Source of the DNA: Phreatobacter stygius
GTDB lineage: Bacteria; Pseudomonadota; Alphaproteobacteria; Rhizobiales; Phreatobacteraceae
Reading direction: 5' to 3'
Length of the DNA stretch: 64,000 nt
NCBI RefSeq assembly: GCF_005144885.1
Contig: NZ_CP039690.1
Coordinates: forward strand, 6,498,873 to 6,562,872
A program made the translations under genes and the position numbers. Position 1 is the stretch's first letter. Each line of letters opens with the position of its first letter. The notes beneath the pieces were generated by a model, which saw only the letters and a program-made list of their open reading frames with translations, searched no databases and was not told the origin of the DNA. Below are positions 16,357-25,513 of this stretch, piece by piece.

Positions 16357-17855
16357 GGCCGGACCGCCGGCGCCTGCGACTGGATGGCGAATTTGGCGCG
16401 CAGGAAGCTTGCCGGCCGCGTCTGCACGGAGCGCATCCAGGCTTCGGCCGCCGCATCCGTCGTGACGTCGCCCGGCTGCACCTCGATCCGCTTGCCGCCC
16501 TGTTGCGACGGATCGACCCTGGTCTCGTCGGGCGGCAGGTCGGGCGGCGCCTGGTCGTCCTGTTCCATCTTGCGGCGCTCGGCCTCGATGGCCGCGAAGA
16601 TGGCCTGAACGATGGCCAGATTGGTCTTGGCGTCCTGATCGTCCGGGTCGCTCGCGAGCAGTTTCTGGTAAGCCGCGATCGCCTTGTCCCACTGGTGATT
16701 GCGCGCCTGGGCATTGGCGAAGGCCAGCATGCCGTCACGGCCCGGCACTTCGGCGAAGGCTCGGCCGGCCTCGAAGAAATCATTGGTCCGGTAATAGGCG
16801 ATGCCGCGCCAGAACGGATCGGCGAACAGCCTGGCGGCTTGCCGATAGTCGCCGCGATCAAAGGCGATCCGGCCCTGCTGGTCGCGCGTCAGCCAGAGAT
16901 CGGCGAACCGAAAGCTCTCGGCGGCCTGGGCCGTCGGCGCCAGGGTGAGGGTCAGCAGGAGCGCCAGGGCGAGCTGCACCGCAAAGCCGCGCCGGAACCA
17001 GCCGCAGGCGATCAGCGCCGCCGGAAGCGCGAACCAGATGCCTTCGTCCAGCCAGCGCGATTCCGGATTGTCGGCCTGGGCGGCGACAAAATTGGTGGCG
17101 ATGCGCCGCTCCACCGCATCGACATCGGTGCTGCCGGCGGCAGCCCGGACAAGATCGGCGCCGCGACCGGCGGCGATCCGGCTGCCGTCACGGTCCGGCA
17201 GCATGGCCCAGACGACGACCTGCCGGGCGCCGTCCAGCACTCCGGGCGTGATCCCGTCGGTGATCAGCAACACCGTGCTGCCGAGATGGTCCGAAGCCAT
17301 CATGGTTGCGGCCAGGGCGGTCGCAGCGGCGATCTCATTGCCGTCGCGCGGCATCAGGTCGGGTGCCAGCGCCTCGAGGAAGGGCTCGATGACCCGCGGA
17401 TCGTCGGTTGGCGGCATCACCACATGCGCCGTACCGGCATAAGCGATCAGGCCGGTCTTGGCGCCCTGGCGCCGCGCCAGGAGGTCGCGGACCTTCTGCT
17501 TGGCGCGCTCCAGCCGCGACGGCTTCAGGTCGGTCGTGGCCATCGAACGCGACACGTTGAGGACGATCGCCAGCGCCGCCTTGTCCTCGGCGAAAGGCGG
17601 CGGCTCCTTGCGCCAGGTCGGGCCGGCGAGCCCGACAATCGCCAGGACGACGGCCGCCCCGACGGCATATTCGGGGCGCAGCCAGCGTTTCTGATCGGCA
17701 CCGACGATCAGGTGGCGGAGCAGATGCGGCGCGATCACGCCATGTCCCGATGTCAGCGCCAGATGCCGGCGTCGCAGGATCCAGGCGACCGCGACCGGTA
17801 CCAGGACGGCCAGAAGCCAGATCGGGCGAAGGAAGTGGAAGGCGAGGTCAGACAT
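16353..17855 (-). CDS. BatB-like VWA protein fused to TPR region
   Basis: A 500-residue membrane protein. Two N-terminal helices precede a von Willebrand A domain (about residues 80-280), then a third helix pair around residue 300 (FALPAALIACGWFRRGFAVQLALALLL) and a C-terminal TPR part (LWLTRDQQGRIAFDRGDYRQAARLFADPFWRG and further repeats), as in BatB-BatC fusions. The metal-site motif DxSxS reads NVSRS here (LAIVLNVSRSMATTD): the first Asp is Asn, so metal binding may be weak or lost. It overlaps the BatA gene by 8 bases and BatD by 4, so it is translationally coupled to both. Confidence 0.82.
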   Translation of the reverse strand: MSDLAFHFLRPIWLLAVLVPVAVAWILRRRHLALTSGHGVIAPHLLRHLIVGADQKRWLRPEYAVGAAVVLAIVGLAGPTWRKEPPPFAEDKAALAIVLNVSRSMATTDLKPSRLERAKQKVRDLLARRQGAKTGLIAYAGTAHVVMPPTDDPRVIEPFLEALAPDLMPRDGNEIAAATALAATMMASDHLGSTVLLITDGITPGVLDGARQVVVWAMLPDRDGSRIAAGRGADLVRAAAGSTDVDAVERRIATNFVAAQADNPESRWLDEGIWFALPAALIACGWFRRGFAVQLALALLLTLTLAPTAQAAESFRFADLWLTRDQQGRIAFDRGDYRQAARLFADPFWRGIAYYRTNDFFEAGRAFAEVPGRDGMLAFANAQARNHQWDKAIAAYQKLLASDPDDQDAKTNLAIVQAIFAAIEAERRKMEQDDQAPPDLPPDETRVDPSQQGGKRIEVQPGDVTTDAAAEAWMRSVQTRPASFLRAKFAIQSQAPAVRP

Positions 17856-18834
17856 GGGCCGGCTCCGCGCGTCGCCGGAACAGCGGCAGGACCAGGGCGA
17901 TGAGGGCAAGTCCGGTGGCAGCCCCGAGCGGCCAGTGGAACAGCTCCAGCTTCGGCCGCCATGACAGGCTCTGCAGCTTGACCGGCGTCAGCTTGTCGAT
18001 CTCGGCATAGATCGCGCCGAGCTGCGCGCCATCGGCCGCGTCGAACATCCGGCCGCCGGTGCCCGTCGCGATTTGCCTCAGGCTGTCGAGATCGACCCGG
18101 TTCTCGCCACGCGCCGCGGGATCGCCAATGCCAATGGTATGGACGATCACGCCATGGCGCCTGGCGATCTCGGCGGCCTTGGCCGGGGGCACCCGGCTCG
18201 CCGTATCGTTGCCATCGGTCAACAGGATCAGCACGCGCTGCTCGGCCTTGCTCGCCGCGAACAGGGTGATGGTCAGGCCGATCGCGTCGCCGATCGCCGT
18301 CTGCTCGCCGGCCATGGCGACCTCGGCTTCGGCGAGCAGCGAGCGAACCACGGCGAGATCCCGGGTGAAGGGCGCCTGGACATAGGCACGGGTGCCGAAC
18401 AGGATCAGGCCGAGCCGGTCGCCCTGGCGGTGCGCGATGAAATCGTCGACGACCCCTTTCACGCCGTCGAGGCGGCGCAGCACGCGGCCGTCGGGGGCCT
18501 TGAAATCCGCCTGGTCCATCGAGCCGGAAATGTCGACCGCCAGCATCAGGTCGCGCGCCGACACGGTCTTGGTGACCGGCGGGCCGAACCATTGCGGCCG
18601 GGCCAGGGCCAGGACCAGCAGGATCCAGATGACGGAAGCGAGGATCCACTGCAGCGGGTGTTTCCGGGCCACCGCGGCGCCCTCCGAAGGCGTCTCGCCG
18701 AGCGCCTGGGCGACCAGGGCGAAGAACGGCACCCGGACCGCCGCCACCTGCTGCCGGTACGGCGGGCAGAGCCACCAGACCAGGATCGGCAAGGGCAGCA
18801 GCACCAGCAGCCATGGCCAGCCGAGCTCAAACAT
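17848..18834 (-). CDS. BatA-like VWA membrane protein
   Basis: A 328-residue inner-membrane protein. Helix 1 (LGWPWLLVLLPLPILVWWL) and helix 2 (ILASVIWILLVLALARP) precede a von Willebrand A domain with an intact metal site DISGSMD and TDGNDT. A C-terminal helix (LGAATGLALIALVLPLF) closes the protein. It starts 8 bases inside the DUF4381 gene. The intact site here contrasts with the altered site in the BatB-like partner. Confidence 0.87.
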   Translation of the reverse strand: MFELGWPWLLVLLPLPILVWWLCPPYRQQVAAVRVPFFALVAQALGETPSEGAAVARKHPLQWILASVIWILLVLALARPQWFGPPVTKTVSARDLMLAVDISGSMDQADFKAPDGRVLRRLDGVKGVVDDFIAHRQGDRLGLILFGTRAYVQAPFTRDLAVVRSLLAEAEVAMAGEQTAIGDAIGLTITLFAASKAEQRVLILLTDGNDTASRVPPAKAAEIARRHGVIVHTIGIGDPAARGENRVDLDSLRQIATGTGGRMFDAADGAQLGAIYAEIDKLTPVKLQSLSWRPKLELFHWPLGAATGLALIALVLPLFRRRAEPAHV

Positions 18835-19318
18835 GATGCTTCTCGATCCAGTGCCGGACCAGCGCCGCGGCGGCGCGGATCTCATCCGGCGCAATCGACG
18901 CGGCCGGCCGCCAGGCCGCTTCGGTCAGCTGCCGGCCGGCGGGGCTGTCGAAGCCATGGCCGCCGCCGCTCCGGTCCAGGAAATCGCGCCAGTCCGCGCC
19001 AACGAGCGATGCGACCTTGTCGCGCGGGAAAGCGACCAGCGCGACCCGCCGCAGCAAGCTCTCCAGCGGCACCAGGATGCCGCGGGTCTCGGCGGCGTCG
19101 AGACGCCGCTCGATCCGCTGCAGCTCGGCGATCGCCTCGCGCCGATAGCGGTTGGCCCGGCGCTGGCGGAGCCAGGTCCAGGCCCCGGCAACGGCGCCGG
19201 CGATGATCAGCGCGAGCAGGACCCGGCCGGCCCAGGTCTGCGGCCACAAGGACGGGGCAGGGGGCAGCGGGAACTCGACCAGCGGCGCGAGCGCCTTGTC
19301 CAGGGCGGCCGAATCCAT
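18827..19318 (-). CDS. DUF4381 membrane protein
   Basis: A 163-residue protein with one membrane helix (AGRVLLALIIAGAVAGAWTW) after a short proline-rich start FPLPPAPSLWPQTW, then a basic cytoplasmic helical domain (RRANRYRREAIAELQRIE, then LLRRVALVAFPRDKVASLVG). This matches the DUF4381 proteins that sit between DUF58 and BatA genes in such operons. The ATG lies 2 bases after the DUF58 stop codon. Confidence 0.8.
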   Translation of the reverse strand: MDSAALDKALAPLVEFPLPPAPSLWPQTWAGRVLLALIIAGAVAGAWTWLRQRRANRYRREAIAELQRIERRLDAAETRGILVPLESLLRRVALVAFPRDKVASLVGADWRDFLDRSGGGHGFDSPAGRQLTEAAWRPAASIAPDEIRAAAALVRHWIEKHHV

Positions 19319-19320
19319 CG

Positions 19321-20301
19321 TCAGCCTCCGCCATTGCCGCGCGGCGTGCGCCGGCGCGCCGCCTGCGCCTTGCCGAGCAGCGCCCGCACCTGCAGCACCG
19401 GGTCGTCGGCCGTGCTGATCGGCAGCACGGGAATGCCGAGCTCGCGGTCCCATGACCGGATGTCGGCAAGCCTCTGCCGGCTCATGTCGAGCACCCGGTC
19501 GCGCGTCGGCGCATGGCCGAGATCGAGCGCCAGTTGCGCTTGCCCGTCGGTGATCGTCACCTGGCCGGCATCCGGCAGCGCGCTCTGCAGGGGATCATGG
19601 ACGAGTGCCGCGAGCACGTCGCTATGCAAGGCCATCTCGATGACCATCCGGCGCGTCTCGGCATCGGCGCCGTCGAAATCGCTGACCACCAGGATGGTGT
19701 CGTCATGGCGGGCGAGACCGGCGACCGATTTCAGCGCGACGTTCAGCATGGCCGGCTGCGGCGTGATGGCCCTGTCGACGCCGAGCGCCCGGTTCTTGAC
19801 CAGGATCTCGTGGAAGATCCGGAGTACGGTGCGGCGGTTGCGCTGCGGCTCGACCGAGGTGCTGGAGCTGTCGTCGAAGACGATGGCGCCGACCCGGTCG
19901 CCAGCCTTGATCACCCGCCAGGCGGCCGCCGCCGCGAGTTCGGCCGCGGTCACCGACTTCATCGCCACGCGACTGCCGAAAAACATCGACAGGCGCTGGT
20001 CGACGACCAGGAAGGTCCGCCGGTCGCGCTCCTCGTTGAAGATCCGGACCTGCGGGCGGGCGAGCCGCGCCGTCGCCCGCCAGTCGATGCTGCGCACGTC
20101 GTCGCCGGGCCGGTAGGTGCGGATCTCGGAAAAATCCAGGCCGCGACCGCGCATGCGCGAGGCGTGCCGGCCGGTCAGCAGGCTGTGAACCGGTTGGCGC
20201 GGCAGCAGGGAGAAACCGCGCGAACGGTATTCCAGCGCGACCAGGTCGTTCAGATCGGCATAGACGCCCTTGTCCGGACCGGTCGATGCGGTGGCGACCA
20301 T
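19321..20301 (-). CDS. DUF58 domain protein (VWA-like, MoxR-associated)
   Basis: A 326-residue cytoplasmic protein. The DUF58 hallmark region is GLDFSEIRTYRPGDDVRSIDWRATARL, followed by QVRIFNEERDRRTFLVVDQRLSM, a VWA-like strand/loop. The ATG at 20301 is chosen because GGAGGGG lies 6 bases upstream. It sits 111 bases downstream of the MoxR gene, across an AT-rich stretch that may hold an extra promoter. In characterised systems DUF58 proteins work with MoxR ATPases. Confidence 0.85.
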   Translation of the reverse strand: MVATASTGPDKGVYADLNDLVALEYRSRGFSLLPRQPVHSLLTGRHASRMRGRGLDFSEIRTYRPGDDVRSIDWRATARLARPQVRIFNEERDRRTFLVVDQRLSMFFGSRVAMKSVTAAELAAAAAWRVIKAGDRVGAIVFDDSSSTSVEPQRNRRTVLRIFHEILVKNRALGVDRAITPQPAMLNVALKSVAGLARHDDTILVVSDFDGADAETRRMVIEMALHSDVLAALVHDPLQSALPDAGQVTITDGQAQLALDLGHAPTRDRVLDMSRQRLADIRSWDRELGIPVLPISTADDPVLQVRALLGKAQAARRRTPRGNGGG

Positions 20302-20412
20302 GGCATCCCCTCCAGGCTTGCCGATCTTTTGCGTCTTGTGCTTCAAGAGATGGATTAAATAAATATTTTATCATGATGGAATATAACACATTTTAGAATT
20401 GTTTATTGACAC
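20302..20412 (-). promoter_or_regulatory. AT-rich spacer with possible internal promoter
   Basis: This is the only real gap in an otherwise tightly packed operon and is strikingly AT-rich in a GC-rich region. In the leftward direction TCTAAAATGTGTTATATTCC offers a plausible -10 (TTATAT). It could drive the DUF58-to-BatD genes independently of MoxR. No start site was determined. Confidence 0.4.
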
Positions 20413-21468
20413 TCACGGCACCGCGACGAGCTTGACGATCTCGTCGATGACCTTGTCCGCCGTGACGCTTTCGGCATTTGCCTCGTAGCTCAGGACCAGG
20501 CGATGGCGCAGGCAGTCGTGGACGACGTCGCGGACATGGCGCGGCGTGACGAAGGGCTTGCCATCGAGCCAGGCGCGCGCCCGGGAACAGCGGTCGAGCG
20601 CCAGGCCGCCGCGCGGGCTCGCGCCGATCTGCAGCCATGTCGACAGCGGCTCGCCATAACGGGCGGGAAAGCGCGTCGCGGTGACCAGGTCGACAATATA
20701 GGTCTCGATGGCGTCGGAGGTGAAAATCCCGTCGATCTCGGCGCGGGCGTCGAAGATCACCGATTGCGCCAGAGGCGGCGCCGGCGCCTTGCCGTCGGTT
20801 TTCGGCGCGGCACGGGCACTTTCGCCGCGCACCAGGCGCAGCACGCCCTTTTCCGAGGCCTCGTCCGGATAGGTAATGGTGACATGCATCAGGAAGCGGT
20901 CCATCTGCGCTTCCGGCAGCGGATAGGTGCCCTCCTGTTCGATCGGGTTCTGGGTCGCCAGCACCATGAACAGCTCGGGCAAGGCCCGGGTCTTGCCGGC
21001 GACCGTCACCTGGCGTTCTTCCATCGCCTCCAGCAAGGCCGACTGAACCTTGGCCGGCGCCCGGTTGATCTCGTCGGCCAGGACCAGGTTGGCGAAGATC
21101 GGGCCGGCCTCGAAGGTGAACTCGCCGCCCTTTTCGGTCTGGTGGTAGATCTCGGCGCCGGTCACATCGGAGGGCAGCAGATCCGGGGTGAACTGGATGC
21201 GCGACAATTGGGCATCGAGGTTATGGGCGAGCGCCTTGACGCTGCGGGTCTTGGCGAGCCCCGGCAAGCTTTCGACCAAAAGGTTGCCGTTGCACAAAAG
21301 CCCGATCACCATGCGATCGATCAACTGGTCCTGGCCCAACACGGATTGCGCGATCCGGCTTTTCAGGTCGGCGATCGCCTGCCGGGCGGGCGAGGGCGGC
21401 GCCTCGACCGGCGCCGGGTCGCGGCCGGGCTGCGTCATCGGATCGTGTTGCGGCAGGGGGGCGCCCAT
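20413..21468 (-). CDS. MoxR-family AAA+ ATPase
   Basis: A 351-residue AAA_3 ATPase. The nucleotide site is degenerate in its Walker A (GNLLVESLPGLAKTRSVKAL). Walker B reads LVLADEINRAPAKVQSALLEAMEERQV and sensor 1 FMVLATQNPIEQEGTYPLPEAQMDRF, and the C-terminal AAA lid ends with CSRARAWLDGKPFVTPRHVRDV. The first gene of the leftward Bat operon, it is divergent from the sulfatase. The ATG at 21468 is chosen for GGAG 7 bases upstream. MoxR proteins act as chaperone-like ATPases for protein or cofactor assembly. Confidence 0.93.
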   Translation of the reverse strand: MGAPLPQHDPMTQPGRDPAPVEAPPSPARQAIADLKSRIAQSVLGQDQLIDRMVIGLLCNGNLLVESLPGLAKTRSVKALAHNLDAQLSRIQFTPDLLPSDVTGAEIYHQTEKGGEFTFEAGPIFANLVLADEINRAPAKVQSALLEAMEERQVTVAGKTRALPELFMVLATQNPIEQEGTYPLPEAQMDRFLMHVTITYPDEASEKGVLRLVRGESARAAPKTDGKAPAPPLAQSVIFDARAEIDGIFTSDAIETYIVDLVTATRFPARYGEPLSTWLQIGASPRGGLALDRCSRARAWLDGKPFVTPRHVRDVVHDCLRHRLVLSYEANAESVTADKVIDEIVKLVAVP

Positions 21469-21763
21469 TTCTGCTCCACGCGTCGACCCGGCACGTCGCG
21501 GGGTCTCGTTGGTCGATAGCGGTTGAGCGGCGATCGTCGGCCAGACCGCCGGATCGCGACATCCAGTGATTGTGGAAACCACCGCCCGGTCATCCCGCGG
21601 TGGCGCATCGGCGAAACCCCACCTGGCTCCTCATGACTATCCCTGGAGCGGAGCCGGTGATGTCGGCTGCCCGCACCTGCGGCTCGGCCCGATACCCGCG
21701 CCCTCTTGCCCGTGGTCGGCTGAGGCAAGTCCTTCGCCAAGCCCCCACCAGGAGAGATTTGCG
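21469..21763. promoter_or_regulatory. Divergent promoter region between moxR and sulfatase
   Basis: A 295-base spacer that must hold both promoters. It contains GTGGAAACCACC (21572-21583) and GAAACCCC (21613-21620), which resemble the GGGTTTC motif seen upstream of the kinase and response regulators. GGAGAG precedes the sulfatase start. Confidence 0.4.
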
Positions 21764-23479
21764 ATGTCCACGCACGAGGACCACGAGACCAATCCATCCG
21801 ACGCCGCGGAAATCAGCCAGGGGCCGGCCAGTTCCCCGCAGGGCGGCGGCCTCAGCCGCCGCAATATCCTGCTGTCGAGCACGACGCTCGCGGCCATCGC
21901 GGCGACCGCGCCCTTCGGTGACGCCCAGGCGCAGCAGCGTCCGGCGCAACCTGGCCAGCCCGCCCAGGCGCCGCAGCCGGCGGCCCCCGCGGCCACGGGG
22001 CGGCGCCCGAACATCCTGGTGATCTTCGGCGACGACATCGGCCAGGCGAATATCAGCGCCTATACCTTCGGCTTGATGGGCTACAAGACCCCGAATATCG
22101 ACCGGATCGCCAGGGAAGGCATGATGTTCACCGACTATTATGCCGAGCAGAGCTGCACGGCAGGCCGGTCGAGCTTCATTACCGGCCAGTGCACGCTGCG
22201 GACGGGCTTGAGCAAGGTCGGCACGCCGGGCTCGCCGGTCGGCCTGCAGGCGAGCGATGCGACCATCGCCGAACTGCTCAAGCCGCTGGGCTACGCCACC
22301 GGCCAGTTCGGCAAGAACCATCTCGGCGACAAGGACGAATATCTGCCGACCGCCCATGGCTTCGACGAGTTCTTCGGTAATCTCTATCACCTCAACGCCG
22401 AGGAAGAACCGGAATCGCGGACCTATCCGCGCGATCCGGAATTTCGCAAGAAGTTCGGCCCGCGCGGCGTGATCCGCTCGACCGCCGACGGCAAGATCGA
22501 GGATACCGGGCCGCTGACCAAGAAGCGGATGGAGACGATCGACGACGAGACCTCGACCGCCGCCATGGATTTCATGGATCGCCAGGTCAAGGCCAGCAAG
22601 CCGTTCTTCTGCTGGTTCAACGCCACGCGCATGCATTTGCGCACCCATGTCAGGGCCGAGCATCGCGACCAGCCGGGCCTGACCTCCAGGACCGAATATG
22701 CCGACGGCATGATCGAGCACGACAATACGATCGGCATCATCCTCAAGAAGCTCGAGGATCTCGGCATCGCCAATGACACGATCGTGCTCTACACGACCGA
22801 CAATGGCCCGCACATGAACTCCTGGCCGGATGGCGGCATGACGCCGTTCCGCAGCGAGAAGAACACCAATTGGGAAGGTGCCTTCCGGGTGCCCTGCATG
22901 ATGCGCTGGCCGGGCCGGATCCGGCCGGGCCAGATCTCCAACGAGATCGTCAGCGGCCAGGATTGGCTGCCGACCCTTCTGGCGGCGGCCGGTGATCCCG
23001 ACATCAAGGCCAAATTGCTCAGGGGCCACACCGCAGGGTCCAAGACCTTCAAGAACCATCTCGATGGTTTCAACCAACTGCCCTATCTGACCGGGCAGCA
23101 GGAGCGCGGCGCGCGCAAGTCGTTCATCTATTTCAACGACGACGGCGATCTGGTCGCCGTGCGCCATGAGAACTGGAAGGTCGTGTTCGAGGAACAGCGC
23201 GCGCAGGGAACCCTGCGCATCTGGGCCGAGCCGTTCACCACGCTTCGCATACCCAAGCTGTTCGACCTGCGCGCCGACCCCTATGAGCGCGCCGATGTCA
23301 CCTCGAACACCTATTACGACTGGTGGATGTCGAACAATTACGTGGCCTATATCGCCATCGCCGAGGCGACCGAATTCCTCGCGACGTTCAAGGACTTCCC
23401 GCCGGCGCAGCGCTCGGCGAGCTTCGGCATCGACCAGGTGGTCGAGAAGATGCGGCGCTCGATGACGGCCAGCCAGTAA
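21764..23479 (+). CDS. Tat-exported type I (formylglycine) sulfatase
   Basis: A 571-residue arylsulfatase-type hydrolase. The twin-arginine signal is SRRNILLSSTTLAAI (residues 31-45, cleavage near residue 56), followed by a Pro/Gln/Ala linker. The metal residues start with FGDDIGQ (Asp 90-91). The nucleophile is Cys131 in CTAGRSSFITGQ, a C-x-A-x-R sulfatase motif that needs conversion to formylglycine. YTTDNGPHMNSWPDG supplies further metal ligands. It is preceded by GGAGAG and followed by a strong terminator. A formylglycine-generating enzyme homologue is encoded 3 kb downstream, so modification in the cytoplasm and folded export by Tat is likely. The substrate is unknown. Confidence 0.92.
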   Translation: MSTHEDHETNPSDAAEISQGPASSPQGGGLSRRNILLSSTTLAAIAATAPFGDAQAQQRPAQPGQPAQAPQPAAPAATGRRPNILVIFGDDIGQANISAYTFGLMGYKTPNIDRIAREGMMFTDYYAEQSCTAGRSSFITGQCTLRTGLSKVGTPGSPVGLQASDATIAELLKPLGYATGQFGKNHLGDKDEYLPTAHGFDEFFGNLYHLNAEEEPESRTYPRDPEFRKKFGPRGVIRSTADGKIEDTGPLTKKRMETIDDETSTAAMDFMDRQVKASKPFFCWFNATRMHLRTHVRAEHRDQPGLTSRTEYADGMIEHDNTIGIILKKLEDLGIANDTIVLYTTDNGPHMNSWPDGGMTPFRSEKNTNWEGAFRVPCMMRWPGRIRPGQISNEIVSGQDWLPTLLAAAGDPDIKAKLLRGHTAGSKTFKNHLDGFNQLPYLTGQQERGARKSFIYFNDDGDLVAVRHENWKVVFEEQRAQGTLRIWAEPFTTLRIPKLFDLRADPYERADVTSNTYYDWWMSNNYVAYIAIAEATEFLATFKDFPPAQRSASFGIDQVVEKMRRSMTASQ

Positions 23480-23486
23480 GCCTCGG

Positions 23487-23525
23487 GGCGCGCCGGCCGT
23501 GGCCTCGGCCGGCGCGCCTTTTTTT
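23487..23525 (+). terminator. Intrinsic terminator after the sulfatase gene
   Basis: A perfect 12-bp stem GGCGCGCCGGCC/GGCCGGCGCGCC with an 8-base loop is followed by TTTTTTT. Confidence 0.9.
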
Positions 23526-23563
23526 CGTCGTGCTTCAGCGGGACATCCCAAGCGAGACATGCC

Positions 23564-24595
23564 ATGTCCAATCCGTTTGCCGCACCGTCGCGCCGGAACG
23601 TCGTGACCTCCGCCGCCGGCCTGACCTTGCTCGGCCTGGCTTCGGCGCCGGCGCTTGCCCAGCCACCCGTCCTGATACCCGCGCCGCTGCCGTCCTGGAA
23701 CGAGGGGCCGAACCGGCAGGCGATCCTGGATTTCGTGGCACGCGTCACCCGCGAGGGCGGGCCGGACTTCGTGCCGCCGAACGAGCGCATCGCGACCTTC
23801 GACAATGACGGCACGCTCTGGGCCGAGAACCCGATGTATTTCCAGGGGCTCTTCGCCTTTGCGCGGGCGCACGAGCTGGCCTCCAAGGATCCTGTCCTGG
23901 CCCAGCGCGAGCCGTTCAAGTCGATCCTGGCGGGCGACCAGGCGGCGATCGCCAAGTTCGGCGAGCACGAGATCGCCGCGCTGATGGCGGCGACCCATGC
24001 CGGCATGACCACCGAGGAGTTCAACGCCATCGTCCGGCGCTGGACCGAGACCGCCATCCACCCGCGCTTCCAGCGGCGTTATGTCGAGCTCGTCTATCAG
24101 CCCATGCTCGAACTGCTGGCCTATCTTCGCGCCAACGGCTTCAAGACCTTCATCGTGTCGGGCGGTGGCGTCGACTTCATGCGTGTCTTCGCCGAATCCG
24201 CCTATGGCATTCCGCCCGAACAGGTCATCGGCTCGAGCGGCAAGACCAAGTTCGAGATCCGCGACGGCCGGGCGGTCCTGATCAAACAGGCCGATATCGG
24301 CAGCATCGACGACAAGGAAGGCAAGCCGGTCAATATCGACCTGCATATCGGCCGGCGGCCGACCGCGGCCTTCGGCAATTCCGACGGCGATCTGGCCATG
24401 CTGCAATATGCCGCCGGCGGCCCTGGCGCGCGCCTGATGCTGATCGTCCATCACGACGATGCCGAGCGCGAATATGCCTATGACCGGCAATCCCATGTCG
24501 GCCGGCTCGACAAGGCGCTCGACGAGGCCACCCAGCGCAACTGGGTCGTGGTCAGCATGAAGCGCGATTGGCGCACCGTCTTTCCGGCGCGCTGA
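23564..24595 (+). CDS. Exported HAD-superfamily phosphatase-like protein
   Basis: A 343-residue protein with a Tat-like signal (SRRNVVTSAAGLTLLG, cleavage after ALAQ near residue 31). The HAD motif I is ATFDNDGTLWAENP, where the usual DxDxT reads DNDGT; motif II is FIVSGGGVDF; motif III/IV is the Lys of LIKQAD with FGNSDGDLAML. It is a periplasmic phosphatase-like enzyme of unknown substrate. It follows the sulfatase terminator, so it probably has its own promoter, and precedes the DUF2092 gene by 87 bases. Confidence 0.85.
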   Translation: MSNPFAAPSRRNVVTSAAGLTLLGLASAPALAQPPVLIPAPLPSWNEGPNRQAILDFVARVTREGGPDFVPPNERIATFDNDGTLWAENPMYFQGLFAFARAHELASKDPVLAQREPFKSILAGDQAAIAKFGEHEIAALMAATHAGMTTEEFNAIVRRWTETAIHPRFQRRYVELVYQPMLELLAYLRANGFKTFIVSGGGVDFMRVFAESAYGIPPEQVIGSSGKTKFEIRDGRAVLIKQADIGSIDDKEGKPVNIDLHIGRRPTAAFGNSDGDLAMLQYAAGGPGARLMLIVHHDDAEREYAYDRQSHVGRLDKALDEATQRNWVVVSMKRDWRTVFPAR

Positions 24596-24682
24596 GGTCG
24601 CCGTCGACGGGGCTTCGGCCCGTCCGGCCCGTCTGGCGCGGCGGGATATCCGCCCGACCCTTTCCATACCGAGGATGATGCC

Positions 24683-25513
24683 ATGCCCAATCCACCTGGA
24701 CGGACCGGCCCGTTGCGAAAAGCCGGTCTGTGCGTGCTCGCGGTCGGCGCGCTCGCGGCCGGCGCCATGGCCGTGGCAGGGCCGGCGGAGGCCCAGACCC
24801 GGCCGCCGCGCGGCGCAGAGGCGCGGCTGATCACGCCCGCCGTCGATCCTGCCTCGATCGCCGCGCTCAGCCGCATGGGCGAGTACCTGCGCTCGCTCAA
24901 GGCCTTTGAAATCAATGCCACGACGCTCGTCGAGGTGGTGCTCGACAACGACCAGAAGATCGGCATCGTCGGCACGGCGCGTTATCGCGCCCGACTGCCC
25001 GACCGGCTGCGGGTCGATCTCGCCGCCGGCAGCCACCAGCGCGAGATCGTCTATGACGGCAAGACGCTGATGGTGATCGCGCCGCGTGAGCATTATTATG
25101 CCCAGGTCGATACTCGCCCGACCATCAAGGAGATGCTCGAAGAGGCGGCCCGGCGGCTCGGCGTCGACATGCCGCTCGCCGACCTGTTCGCCTGGGGTGC
25201 GAGCGACGCCCAGTGGAACGCGGTGCGCGGATCGTTTCGCGTCGGCGAGGCCATTGTCGGCGGCGCGCCCTGCGAGCATTGGGCCTTCCGTGAGCGCGAC
25301 CAGGACTGGGAACTGTGCATCCGCACCGGTGACCAGCCACTGCCGCTGAGGATCGCCATCGTCCGCACCCGCGATCCCGCCAGGCCGCGTTTCGAAGCGA
25401 TCCTGACCTGGACCGTCAATCCGGATCTCGGCGATGGCCTGTTCGCCTATGCGCCCGGCGCCGGCACGACACGGATCGAGTTCCTCACCTCCGACATGAC
25501 GGGAGCCCGCTGA
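24683..25513 (+). CDS. DUF2092 exported protein
   Basis: A 276-residue secreted protein with a signal peptide ending near AEAQ (residue 38). The mature part matches DUF2092, a LolA/LolB-like lipid-binding fold: AALSRMGEYLRSLKAFEINATT, YRARLPDRLRVDL, TLMVIAPREHYYAQVD and APCEHWAFRERDQDWELCIRTG. Its stop overlaps the next gene's ATG by one base (TGATG). It probably acts in the periplasm on an envelope lipid or polymer; the precise role is unknown. Confidence 0.85.
   Translation: MPNPPGRTGPLRKAGLCVLAVGALAAGAMAVAGPAEAQTRPPRGAEARLITPAVDPASIAALSRMGEYLRSLKAFEINATTLVEVVLDNDQKIGIVGTARYRARLPDRLRVDLAAGSHQREIVYDGKTLMVIAPREHYYAQVDTRPTIKEMLEEAARRLGVDMPLADLFAWGASDAQWNAVRGSFRVGEAIVGGAPCEHWAFRERDQDWELCIRTGDQPLPLRIAIVRTRDPARPRFEAILTWTVNPDLGDGLFAYAPGAGTTRIEFLTSDMTGAR

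Noticed and set aside
21590-25279. Open leftward frame of 1229 codons
   Set aside because: It is fully antisense to the sulfatase, HAD and DUF2092 genes, which have signals, motifs and ribosome sites. The translation has no recognisable domain.
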